A stretch of 64,000 nucleotides of DNA from Isoetes taiwanensis (GCA_021234155.1 JAJEKV010000022.1:3509370-3573369), one strand, 5' to 3'; counted from the first letter of the stretch, positions 1 through 8,521 are shown. The notes: a model not told the origin generated them from the letters alone. Made by a program: numbers and translations.

Positions 1-1275
1 GAAAGGGAAGGGAAAAACGCATCAAGAAAAGGGGAAGAGTGAAAGGTTGGAAAGATGAGGAAAAGGGAAGGGACAAGGGGGAACAAGAAAAGGATGGAGA
101 GAGGGGAAAAGAAAAGGGGCATAGAAAAAAGGAAAGTGAGAAGAAAGAAAAAGGAAAGGAAAAAGGGGGAAAGGGAACCTAGGTAAAGGTCACAAGGAAA
201 AAGAAAGAGGGAAACGAGAAAAGGGAAGGGGGGAAGGGCATGAGAGAAAAGGGAAGAGGAAAATGGTGAAGAAAGGGAAAAAAGAAAAAAGGGAAAAGAA
301 AAGGGGCAAGAGAGAAAGGGTGGGGAAAAGAGGAAAATGGGTATAGGAAATAAAAGAATAAAACAAATGTGCAAAAGGCATGGAAAAAAGGAAAAAGAAA
401 AGGAAAGGAAGGGAAAAAGTGCACAGGAAAAGGATCGGCAAAGGAGGAAAATGGAAAGAAAAAAAATCCATCAAGAAAAGGAAACGGGAAAAAAGGGAAA
501 GGGAAAGGGAAGCAGGGGAGTGATGGAGGGGAGGGAAAGGGAAAAAGGACATGAGGAAAGGAAAAGAGAAAAGAAAAAGGAAGGGTTGAAAGAAGGGAAA
601 ATTGCACGGGAAGAGAGAAAGGGTGGGAAGAGGAGGAAAAGGAAGCACGGGAAAAATAGAAAGAAGAAAAGGGTAGGAAAAAGGGCATGGGAAAAGGGAA
701 ATAGAAAAGAAAAAAGAATGGAAAAGAGGGGAAGAGAGAGAGGCACGGGAAAAAGGAAATGAGGAAAATGGAAAAGGGGAAGAGAAAAAGGGAACATGGA
801 AAAGGGAAAGAGGGAAAGGGTGAGGAGATTTAAAAAGGGAAGGTAAAAAGGGCATGAAAAACGGGAGGGAGAAAAGAAAAATAGAAGGGAAAAGGGCACA
901 CAAAAAAAGGAGGAAAAGAGTGAGAAAAGGAGGAAAAGAGAAGGGAAAATAGGCATGGAAAAGAGCGAAAGAGTAAAAGGTTGAGAAAAAGGGAAGACAT
1001 GGACAAAGGGTGGGAAAAAGAGAAGGCATAAAAAAAGAGAAAGGGGAAGGGAAAAGGGCAAAGAAAAAAGAGAAGAGGGAAAAGGTGGAGAAAGGAGCAA
1101 AAGGGAAGGGAAAAAGGTTATCGGGAACAAGGAAGGGGGAAGGAAAGGGATGGGAAAACAAGGAAACATGTGAGAAAGACGAGAAAAAAAAGGAAAAGAA
1201 AAAAAAAGTAGAGAAAATAAGAAAAAATGAAATGTGGGATAGAGCAAAAGGGAAAGGGAAAGGGATAGGGCTTTT
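1..1275. repeat. Purine-rich low-complexity tract (G/A strand asymmetric)
   Basis: For about 1.27 kb the plus strand is almost only G and A, built from irregular runs such as GGGAAA, AAAAGG and GGGAAGAG, with sparse GCATG, GGGTG and single pyrimidines. Long open frames on both strands (Lys/Glu/Arg/Gly on plus, Phe/Ser/Pro on minus) follow from this composition and have no domain, so I do not call genes. The asymmetry ends abruptly near 1275, about 250 bp upstream of the histone-like gene. Such mirror-like polypurine tracts can form triplex DNA; that is inference. Confidence 0.9.
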
Positions 1276-1416
1276 CTCACTGCATCCCAAAGCATTTACA
1301 GGCTCTCAACTTATGCCCAGCAACGCTGGGCACCATTACTAGTATGTATTAAGTCAATAGGTGCCCTGACACATTAAAAAAGAGCAACTTAAATTTTGAC
1401 CTAAATTTGCCCAAGC

Positions 1417-1424
1417 TATAAATA
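1417..1424 (+). promoter_or_regulatory. TATA box of the histone-H3-like gene
   Basis: TATAAATA lies 111 bp upstream of the ATG at 1528, in a clean promoter-like context (CCAAGC before, a C-rich stretch after). The spacing suits a start of transcription near 1450 and a short 5' leader. A stem of GGGCACC (1328-1334) with GGTGCCC (1360-1366) lies further upstream. No other core element is certain. Confidence 0.6.
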
Positions 1425-1527
1425 GACCTAGACCCCCCCTCATTTGTACGTTTCCTCTTTAGAAAATTGCTCCCGCTTTTTGAGGCGATTTTTGGGCGCC
1501 CGACCTCCGATCAACGAACCGTAAGAC

Positions 1528-1593
1528 ATGGCGAGAACCAAACAGATGGCTCGGGTTCCTCGAGGAGACAGAACGGCCAGCGCCCAACTTTAG
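1528..1593 (+). CDS. Histone H3 N-terminal tail ORF ending at an in-frame TAG
   Basis: ATG at 1528 opens 21 codons beginning MARTKQMARV and ending in TAG (1591-1593). The first residues are the canonical histone H3 tail with T6 changed to M (mature numbering): K4 is kept, but the K9-S10 pair is V-P. Only CAG separates the TAG from the ATG of the 406-codon H3-fold ORF, and both are in the same frame, so the two pieces almost certainly were one gene. An in-frame TAA at 1522 closes the frame upstream. The TAG may be a disabling mutation (for example from CAG), a leaky stop (the context is UAG-CAG), or part of a very short removable segment: GT at 1555 to AG at 1593 is 39 nt, an exact multiple of three, but shorter than usual plant introns. 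As it stands it is a mini-ORF. Confidence 0.75.
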   Translation: MARTKQMARVPRGDRTASAQL

Positions 1594-1596
1594 CAG

Positions 1597-2817
1597 ATGC
1601 TTCGGGAGCGTCTGCCTGCGAGAGAAGACCAATCTTCACCAAGCGAGCAGACAGTTTCGGAGAAGCATGACGAGGAGGAATCCCAGCAGGGATCACAGGA
1701 GAACCTGGCCGACCAGGAGATAGACCAGGAAGTAGACGAGCCAGCAGACGTGCACTCGGATGCAGCAACAGAAGTGCTCGAGGAAGAAGGAGACGACCAA
1801 ATCCAGAGAGTCCTCGAGCAGATGGAGAAGGAGAGGCAAGAAAAGGTGGAGCAGGAGCGGGAGGCCGAAGTACATGAAGGACAGAGGGAGCCAAACCCCG
1901 AGCCGACCGAGGAAGAGCAGCTCGAGGTGTGGATCCGGATGCACGAGGCAAAAGAGCGGCACCGAGCGAAGAAAAAGGCAGAGAAAAAGAGGAAGAGGGA
2001 GGAGAAGGAGGCCAAGGAGGCCGAGGAAAAGAAGAAGAAGAAGGGCAAAAACGTGGAGGTGCCCAAGAGGAGGGTGAAGAGGATGCCCAACATCAAGGTA
2101 GTCATCACGAAACGGCCCGCCGACCAGCCCGTCTCCTCCGACGACTCGGATGACGAAGACTTCAACCCTAACCAAGAAGGTGGGAGTTCTTCCAAGCACC
2201 CAGGTGACGAGCAGAGAGAACAGGAGCAGGCGGACCCGAATGAACAGGTGCAGGCACCCCCACCCTACCCGACTTGGGAAAAGGACTCCAAGAAGCGGCC
2301 TCGGCCCGCCAGGGAGTCATACGTGATAGACCCTATCAGGGTCTATCAGAAGAAGCTGAAGGAGCACCAACAGTACATGAAGAAATGGGAGGCCTATAAC
2401 TCCTATTATCAGGAGAATAAGGTCACATTTGTCTCAGGTGGATGGCCATCGAAGAAGCAGACCCTAAAGCCGCCGCCAGAGAAGCCCGCACCTCCAAAGA
2501 AGCCGCCCAAAAGGAAAGCCAAGTCGAACGTGAATCGAGCAATCAGGGAGATCCGGCACTTTCAGAGGAGTTTTGGCTTCCTTATCCCGCGTGCACCCTT
2601 CGCCAGGCTGGTAAAGGAAGTTGTGCAAGAATACAACACCGAAATGAGAGTAACAGGCGAGATGCTGCTAGCCTTGCAAGAAGCAGCAGAGCAGAAACTG
2701 GTGCAGCATTTTGAAGACTCAACGGCATGCACAATACACGCTAAGAGAGTAACTCTAATGAAGAAGGATATGCACCTAGCGAGTCACATTAAAGGAGAGC
2801 CCTTATTAAAATTGTAA
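1597..2817 (+). CDS. Long-tailed histone H3 / CENH3-like protein (406 aa from this ATG)
   Basis: Residues 313-406 form a full histone H3 fold: REIRHFQ (alpha-N), LIPRAPFARLVKEV (alpha-1), LLALQEAAE in alpha-2, FEDSTACTIHAKRVTLMKKD (loop 2 to alpha-3) and a short tail. HFQ, LIPRAPF, LLALQEAAE and VTLMxKDxxLA are closer to plant centromeric CENH3 than to canonical H3, but loop 1 is not lengthened as in typical CENH3 and the usual Trp there is absent. The other 312 residues are unlike any normal H3 tail. They comprise an acidic Glu/Gln/Asp region (about 1-80), a Lys/Glu coiled-coil-like stretch (about 85-165), a basic patch PKRRVKRMP, an acidic SSDDSDDEDF patch, a helical Tyr/Lys segment (about 260-290) and a Pro/Lys linker next to the fold. 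Normal H3 is about 136 aa and CENH3 150-200. The gene is intronless and more GC-rich than its surroundings. Nucleosome or centromere function is inference; the upstream TAG could make it a pseudogene. Confidence 0.8.
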   Translation: MLRERLPAREDQSSPSEQTVSEKHDEEESQQGSQENLADQEIDQEVDEPADVHSDAATEVLEEEGDDQIQRVLEQMEKERQEKVEQEREAEVHEGQREPNPEPTEEEQLEVWIRMHEAKERHRAKKKAEKKRKREEKEAKEAEEKKKKKGKNVEVPKRRVKRMPNIKVVITKRPADQPVSSDDSDDEDFNPNQEGGSSSKHPGDEQREQEQADPNEQVQAPPPYPTWEKDSKKRPRPARESYVIDPIRVYQKKLKEHQQYMKKWEAYNSYYQENKVTFVSGGWPSKKQTLKPPPEKPAPPKKPPKRKAKSNVNRAIREIRHFQRSFGFLIPRAPFARLVKEVVQEYNTEMRVTGEMLLALQEAAEQKLVQHFEDSTACTIHAKRVTLMKKDMHLASHIKGEPLLKL

Positions 2818-2850
2818 ATCATAAATTTTGTGAATACAGTGTTTCGAGTA

Positions 2851-2856
2851 AATAAA
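2851..2856 (+). terminator. Possible poly(A) signal AATAAA
   Basis: AATAAA lies 33 bp after the stop codon of the H3-like ORF, in an AT-rich stretch. This spacing is usual for plant near-upstream elements. No histone 3' stem-loop is evident just after the stop, which would fit a polyadenylated variant histone rather than a replication-dependent one. Confidence 0.4.
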
Positions 2857-2938
2857 TGTACTTAATTAAGTTGAGTTAGCAAGTAATGGCTTTTGTTTTA
2901 GTCAAATTGGTCATATTTAGACTGATTAGTGAGAAATG

Positions 2939-3003
2939 TCTCACACTGTGCGCCAGAGCCCCAACCTAAAATTTAAGTTGAGCCCTGGACGCACAATGTG
3001 AGA
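2939..3003. repeat. 65-nt imperfect hairpin repeat, copy 1
   Basis: The arms TCTCACACTGTGCGCC and GACGCACAATGTGAGA pair at 14 of 16 positions, and the interior (around CCTAAAATTTAAGTTG) is also partly self-complementary. A second copy lies 202 bp downstream. It could be a small foldback element or a transcribed hairpin; I cannot tell which. Confidence 0.7.
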
Positions 3004-3140
3004 CCTTCACACCAAAAGTGGTCCAAACACCTCCAAATTGACCAAGTAAGGGGTCAATCTTGCCTAACTCGATCAGACTAGTATGTTTTGACCATTAGTT
3101 TACCCAGATTGGACAAGTATTGACCAAGTTGGGCCAATTG

Positions 3141-3205
3141 TCTCACACTATGCGCCAGAGGCCTAACCTAAATTTTAGGTCGAGCCCAAGGCGCACAATG
3201 TGAGA
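3141..3205. repeat. 65-nt imperfect hairpin repeat, copy 2
   Basis: It has the same design as the copy at 2939: the ends TCTCACACTATGCGCC and GGCGCACAATGTGAGA pair at 14 of 16, with a perfect ACCTAAATTTTAGGT core. Both copies are followed by CCTTC. The sequence between the copies is not tandemly related, so the hairpin itself is the repeated unit. Confidence 0.7.
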
Positions 3206-3400
3206 CCTTCCAGCATTTTCTCCTCCATCCCACACCCAATTGACCTCTAGTTTGTTGCAATAGGTTCTTTAGACAGTCCTATTCATGCTCAAACCCTCAA
3301 ATTAGCCTTCCAGTCCCCATTTGGACCTCAAAATAGGTCAGAATTGCCCAATCCTGTTTGGGGTCTGGGTTCGGGAACTCCTGCCAGACAGCCCTCTGTG

Positions 3401-3949
3401 AGGACCCTTGGATCTAACAGGAGAATCCGGGAGCTATGTCATGCGGGATTTGCAAAAGGAACAAGGGAAAAGAGAAAAGAAAACAAAAGAGAACAAATGA
3501 GACAATAATGAGAACTACTTCCTTGATGTCAATGAAGATACATGAACTCTCGCAATCGAGAGAAAACTGAAGTGAGACAAGACTCAAAACTCATCTAAAA
3601 ACTCATGTGCTAGCTCTACTCATATATATAGTACAATGGCCTTTGGCCCAATATAGACACTCTGACTAATTTCGGTGCCGACTCCTGGAAGGAGGCCTGA
3701 TTTGCAGGAATGCTGATGGTGCCTCTTGAAATGCCTGAAATCACGCTGACGCTGACGCAGGCAGTGACAGGCCGTCACTTGTCTGAGCGCCTCCTCTTGA
3801 CGGCAGGCGTGGCCTTTGACTGCGTGGTCTGCTTGGTCTTCTGCAGGGCCTTTGACGATTAACCTGTGCCTGGCTGTGGATCCTTGGCCTTGACTTAGTC
3901 CGTCGTATGCATGAATAGTCCCCGCACCGTAACGCATACGGGACTAACA
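3401..3949 (-). mobile_element. LTR-like end of a minus-strand retroelement unit
   Basis: Read on the minus strand, TGTTAGTCCCG begins right after the purine-rich GGTGGAG (a polypurine-tract-like site) that follows the stop of the preceding ORF. The segment contains a TATATATA box (around 3621-3631) followed by leader-like sequence, and a plausible end near 3401. No second LTR is in the window, so the boundaries, especially the 3401 end, are tentative. Position and composition are what suggest a 3' LTR of the unit carrying the coiled-coil ORFs. Confidence 0.4.
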
Positions 3950-4920
3950 CTCCACCAAACGACACTCAGAGTGAAGAAAAGGAGGAAGTGTTTCCGAGGG
4001 CGGGAATCCAACAGTTTGAAAGTGATCCTCACGAGAATGAGGACGGGCGCCATTGTGATAATTGCCAATGAGATCCTGACGTACTTGAAGAGCTTCTGGA
4101 GTGTTAAGCCCAAGTGCAGGATGAGCGTCAAGGAGAAATCCTGAGCGTACCATGTCTTCAAGGGCAGCATGGGCCTCAGAAGGAACGAACTGGCACTCCA
4201 TGAGAAGGCAGGTCTGGAGACCGAAGGCACTGACGCTGGCATTCGGGTTGCAATAAAAGATGGGACGCTGCCGATTTAACGAGCTTACCAGGATGCACTT
4301 GAGAGCAGCACAGAAGCTGGCTTGACGGTGAACGGAAGGGTCTGGTGAGGTGGCGGCATGCTGCAAGAAAGCATCAAGGCCATGAACAGCATCAGCAGGC
4401 TTTTGCCAACCACGCTCATTGGCAATATAGATCCAATTTGCAGTGTGGTCCAAGGTGGCACCATCCTCCCAATTGGAGCGTCGGACAAAACGGGGATCCC
4501 ACCGGAGATCCGTCGAGATCTGAGGAGGAGTCCACCCAGCGTGGCCTTCCAGGACCTTCGTCCAAAAGGGAAGACGCCAGTCGGAGGTGAGAAATCTGGG
4601 GCATGGAGGGACACCCAGTGAAGCATATGGAGAGGGAGCCATGCCCGTGGGCGTGGGCTGCTGAGCCTGCTCCCTGAATTCACGAACAAGGTCTGGATCA
4701 AGAGCACGGCACCACTGGTCCCAATCAGAAGCAGGAAGCTGAGTATAGACAGGAGGACTATCCCATCCCGTAGGTATGGTCTTGCTATCCAGAAGGGCAC
4801 GTAATTGATTGTAGCCTGCTAAGTGCTGCATATAAATTTGGGCAAACGGAAGATCCTCTGGATGTGCTAGATTCTTCCGCACCTGTTCCAGTGTTTCGGC
4901 TTGCCATGAGGTAAATGATG
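3944..4920 (-). pseudogene. Second half of a frameshifted retroelement-type protein
   Basis: An open frame of about 320 codons follows the 631-aa ORF in another frame. Its first clear residues (TSWQAETLEQVRKNLAHPED) read as a natural continuation of the upstream helix-rich protein, while the upstream frame runs into a TAG at 4867. I therefore read the two as one gene of roughly 940 codons broken by a single-base indel near 4900-4925. Features include a Trp/Pro-rich middle and several Cys and His residues, with no catalytic motif I recognise. The frame stops at 3944, five bases inside the LTR-like segment, as a terminal ORF of an LTR element would. A ribosomal frameshift cannot be excluded but no slippery site is obvious. 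Confidence 0.5.
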
Positions 4921-6762
4921 AGCAAGCTCTGGCATGTACTCCTGATTAAGAGTGTGATTCTGAGCATGATCTTTTAAATACGGGTTGGTATCCAACAACA
5001 ACCAGTGAGCCTGTGGGTCGCCCTGAAAGTTTTGATGTGGCCCATCTCTGAATTTGTCTTGCGTATCAGCCGGATAGAAGTCATGAAAGATGTACGCCAT
5101 CGGCTGAACAACTCGGAAGGTGATCACATTAGGGTCTTCACAGTGGATGAGGTCGAAGACTAAGAGGACACTAAGTAAACCTTTGTCTTCAACTGAAAGG
5201 TCGGGCCAAATCCGGAGAGAATCCTCACTGCGCATCTGGGCATCAACCTGACCATCTGCCGCGTACCACTTCAGAAGAAAGAGGTGGCGGCGGGCAACCA
5301 CATAATCCAGGTAACTGGAAGGAGTAGCAAAATCCACAGACATGTGGAGAGCGATATTAATGTAGCCCTCTTGTTTAGTTTGGGCCTCTTCGGCAGATTG
5401 AACAGCTTGCTGAAGCTGATGTTCAAGGTCGCGGATCCGGTTCTCCTTTTCTAGCAGAAGACGTGACTGATCACGGACCCGTTTATGAGAGAGCGTGCCA
5501 TGGGAAGAGGATTGCCCAGGAGTATGGAGGCGAAGCGTGGTAATCTCTGCATCATCAATGATTTTCTGTTTCTTATCCTCTGTAAGTTGATCCTGGAGAG
5601 GCGTGAGCTGACTAGTCAGCGTGGAAAGCTGATCTTCTAAGGAGGTGATGCGAGCATCTCGTTCTGTAAGGTCATGGACTTGAGTGCGGTAACTTTGAGA
5701 AAGCTCTGTGTTAAGTTTGGCAAGGTCTTTATCCTTGTCGCCCAGGAGGTTATCCTTAGCTTTGACGTGCTCCAGCAATTCCTGAATGGTGGACTGCAAT
5801 TGAGCCTGTTGATCAGCAAGCAGGCTGTTCTGATCTTGTGCAATTTTGAGATCCTCACGGGCCTGTAAGAGAGCCTCGTGCTTTTCTTGAAGTTTGTCTT
5901 CCAGGGTCTGAACCTGCGTGTGGGCAGCTTGAAGATCCCTCTGAACAGCATCTGATGCCTCCAGGGACGCTTGAACTCCATTCATGAGAACTTCTTGGGA
6001 TTCTTGTAACTTGAGGACAACGGCCTGAACATCCTGCTGATATTGATACAGGAGCTGGCGAGGATGTGGAGGTGCGGGGCCTTGTTGTTGCCTTGTCTGG
6101 GATGTCTGAGAAACATGATGAGAAGTGGAGGGCAGGGTTTCTGTGGATGAAGAGGAGACAGTGACATGCGTGGCATTGTGTTGAACATGACCAGGAGAAG
6201 AAGGGCGTGAAGTTTCAGCTTGTTGGTTTTGAGGAAGGGAATGAAAAGATTGATGAGTGGTGGTACGAGATGTGGAAGGGGACCCAGGATGAGGAAGGTA
6301 ATGACAGATGAGGGCTTGAAGATGGCCACCCACGGAGGCTTCAAAGACGGAGGAGGGGGCAGCCCTAATGCGATCCACTTCATGAAGGAGTCTGAAGAAC
6401 AGCATTTGTGGCCAATCAATATGGTGAGTGGAGCGGATGGTCGTGATAACAACATTGTAGAACGGTTTATTGATATGGGTGTTCTTGATAGAATACCCAA
6501 GCAATTTGCGCCACAGAAACTTTACAAAAGTGTCATGGGACTTGGCAATATTGGTGAGGCGATGCATGTTGGCTTGATAAGGAACTGCGTTGAACTGAGT
6601 GACATCCAGGTCCTGTAAGGCAGCCCAAGATAAAGAAGGTTTTTTAAGAGGAATGTGGAATACCTCAGAAATCAGAGGCTGAGTAAGCAAAATGGTGGTG
6701 CCATCGACCGTGGTAGCATATCCTTTCGGGCTGTTGACAAACATCTGTATGATTTGTGGCAT
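4867..6762 (-). CDS. Coiled-coil protein of plant retroelement type (631 aa)
   Basis: The ORF begins MPQIIQMFVNSPKGYA. Residues 1-140 form a globular region (PLISEVFHIPLKK ... INKPFYNVVITTIR ... FRLLHEVDRI) resembling the N-terminal domain of so-called putative plant transposon proteins, which ride in large LTR elements. Residues about 165-240 are Ser/Thr/Gln/Pro-rich. Residues about 240-470 are long heptad-rich coiled coils (LQESQEVLMNGVQASLEA, LEDQLSTLTSQLTPLQDQL). Residues about 480-610 are again globular (SYLDYVVARRHLFLLKWY). No gag zinc knuckle, protease or polymerase is seen. The ATG coincides with the point where sequence shared with 62309 begins, so the upstream boundary of this unit is exactly there. 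Function unknown; assignment to a mobile element rests on resemblance and the LTR-like 3' end. Confidence 0.5.
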   Translation of the reverse strand: MPQIIQMFVNSPKGYATTVDGTTILLTQPLISEVFHIPLKKPSLSWAALQDLDVTQFNAVPYQANMHRLTNIAKSHDTFVKFLWRKLLGYSIKNTHINKPFYNVVITTIRSTHHIDWPQMLFFRLLHEVDRIRAAPSSVFEASVGGHLQALICHYLPHPGSPSTSRTTTHQSFHSLPQNQQAETSRPSSPGHVQHNATHVTVSSSSTETLPSTSHHVSQTSQTRQQQGPAPPHPRQLLYQYQQDVQAVVLKLQESQEVLMNGVQASLEASDAVQRDLQAAHTQVQTLEDKLQEKHEALLQAREDLKIAQDQNSLLADQQAQLQSTIQELLEHVKAKDNLLGDKDKDLAKLNTELSQSYRTQVHDLTERDARITSLEDQLSTLTSQLTPLQDQLTEDKKQKIIDDAEITTLRLHTPGQSSSHGTLSHKRVRDQSRLLLEKENRIRDLEHQLQQAVQSAEEAQTKQEGYINIALHMSVDFATPSSYLDYVVARRHLFLLKWYAADGQVDAQMRSEDSLRIWPDLSVEDKGLLSVLLVFDLIHCEDPNVITFRVVQPMAYIFHDFYPADTQDKFRDGPHQNFQGDPQAHWLLLDTNPYLKDHAQNHTLNQEYMPELAHHLPHGKPKHWNRCGRI

Positions 6763-7762
6763 TGTGGTCTTATTTCTGGATCAAGATGGATGCAACAAAA
6801 TACCAGGCTGATGACCTGCTCTAGTTTGCCAGGCTCTGTTTTGTGGTGAAGCAGTTCCCTTAATTTGTGAAATAAGCAAACCTTATGTTAAGGAGGTGAT
6901 TACATCAAGTTCTTTTAATGATGGAGAGTCTTTAGATTCAGATTCTTATTTTCCTGCAAGCAATAAGTTGGCCTTTGACAACATGGAGGAGCATTTGATT
7001 GAACAAATAAGATTTTTGTCAATTGATTCTGGAAGGCAAGGACGATCAAGAAAAGAAAGATCACTACAGCGCGGCTTATTTCGAGGAGTGTTATCTAGCA
7101 TAGAGGACGATTAGGTTCGCATACGAAATATCTCCAAGCTCGGTGTGGTGATGTGATGAGAACACATGGTCACAATTAGTTCAGTTTAATGCCTTGAAGC
7201 ATTTGCTTGCAGAGGGGTTTCAGAAGTATATGCAGGAAAACCCTCTGCTTCATGCAAGATCTTAGACTGTAAAAGAGAAAAGAGTGTATCGCTCCCCAAC
7301 TCCAATGGTCAGTAAAACACACACCCAAATGAGGAGCCAAAGTCTTGCTTGTATTCAAGCTAGAAATTAGCTGTATTTAACATGAATGATTCCGAGTATT
7401 ATTGATATTCACTCATGATTGTAAAGGTTCTAGATATCAGGCAAATGTTTTATAGATGTGATGAAATTATTACATATTCATTTCGGATTTATAGTGCTAT
7501 TTATAAGCTGCATAATGAGAGTTGCTAAGTTGGTTGCTGTTCAACTAAGCAGACCGAAGTTGCTAACAGTTGTCTAGTTCATTTTAAAGCTTGATTTAAA
7601 TGCTTGGATAATTTAATACAGACTACAGGAAGTACAAGGAGAATTGGAGCATCTAAGTTGATTTAAAGAATTCTTGTAGATAAGTGAGAGCATCTAAGGT
7701 GATTTAAAGATAAGTGAGAACAGTTTTCTTAAATCATTTTGAGGTTCATTTTTGCAGGTAAC
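6741..7762. repeat. 1.0-kb segment repeated directly at 62309-63332
   Basis: From ACATCTGTATGATTTG to TTTGCAGGTAAC the sequence is nearly identical to 62309-63332, in the same orientation 55 kb away. It carries the IFRD-like exon and an AT-rich 3' part. Part of it (from 7485) also belongs to the large inverted duplication, so that part exists three times in the window. Small indels separate the copies: a coding block at about 7177-7202 is missing from the 62-kb copy, and a short repeat of GTATCGCT is present only there. Confidence 0.85.
6833..7265 (+). pseudogene. IFRD (interferon-related developmental regulator) C-terminal exon relic, copy 1
   Basis: After an acceptor-like TTTGCCAG the frame reads FCGEAVPLICEISKP (IFRD: GEAIALLxE), then an acidic linker, EEHLIEQIRFLSIDSGRQGR, SRKERSLQRGLFRGVLSSIED and, in a shifted frame, TWSQLVQFNALKHLL ... 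GFQKYMQENPLLH. This is the IFRD C-terminal pattern KxxRxxQRxxFRD...IEDGxxPE...W.Q..QLN.L..FL..GF..HMxENxLLHxxF. IFRD proteins are putative transcriptional co-regulators. The copy is broken: after IEDD there is a TAG where the 62-kb paralogue reads SVCPEISLKLRCGDV, and two extra bases (CA) before TGGTCAC shift the frame. The second lesion is in both copies, so it predates the duplication. Identification rests on remembered family motifs. Confidence 0.65.
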
Positions 7763-8431
7763 CCCACCTTTTCTGTTTCTGTTGAGATTCGTCCTTTATG
7801 TTGTTTCAATAGTTTCAACTGTTTAAAGCTCTTGGGAGGTGCATTTTGTTATATGCTAGTAAGTTGAAGAGTTTTTGTTGATTGATGGATGCAAATGTTT
7901 CCGTCTCTAACATTGGATTTCCACAGCCATTGATATTCAAGGATCTGGAGCATTGGGCCCAGATCCATAGTGGCCTTTTTTCCAATGATTGCATGAACGG
8001 GTTCCTCAACATTTCAAGTTTTGGATTTAGGCATCTACCATATTGATCTACGCTCTGGAGGTTCACCTATATTGAACTCCCTTTTACATGGCTTATGCTC
8101 AGCCTACTGCAATTATTAGCGAGCCTTGAGTTTTTTACTGTATGTTGCGAGGTCTTGGAGCCCACATTGATCACAGGGGATCATTAGTTGCCCCACATAA
8201 ACTGTTATAGAAAGCAAGTCCATTTCATAAAATGCTTTTGTGTTGTGCATTTGCTCCATGAAATGTATTGTGTTATTAGGCATTATTGTTGTGGCCAGTT
8301 AAGCTGTAAGCGTTGAATGAATCATTTTCTACGTAAGGCATCGATCCTTAGTTCTTATTTGCTAGAGGTAAGTGCATTAGCTTTTTGACTGGGACAAGCT
8401 TGACATAAAAACATCGTGCAGTTCACCTGAC

Positions 8432-8521
8432 CAGAATGAATGGATCATTCCGAGTTTCAAGGATGGAACCTATAAGCAGAATGAATGGATCATTCCGAGT
8501 TTCAAGGATGGAACCTATAAG
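8432..8521. repeat. 45-bp tandem duplication, two units
   Basis: CAGAATGAATGGATCATTCC... is present twice in a row here (8432-8476 and 8477-8521). The inverted partner at about 37845-37889 has one unit. The duplication therefore arose in this arm after the arms were copied, or was lost from the other. Confidence 0.9.

Noticed and set aside
179-1342. Several long open frames on both strands in the first 1.3 kb
   Set aside because: They are Lys/Glu/Gly- or Phe/Ser/Pro-only translations of a purine tract, overlap in all frames and have no domain.
1590-2199. Minus-strand open frames of 168 and 201 codons opposite the histone-like ORF
   Set aside because: They mirror the Lys/Glu-rich codons of the plus-strand gene; no domain or start context.
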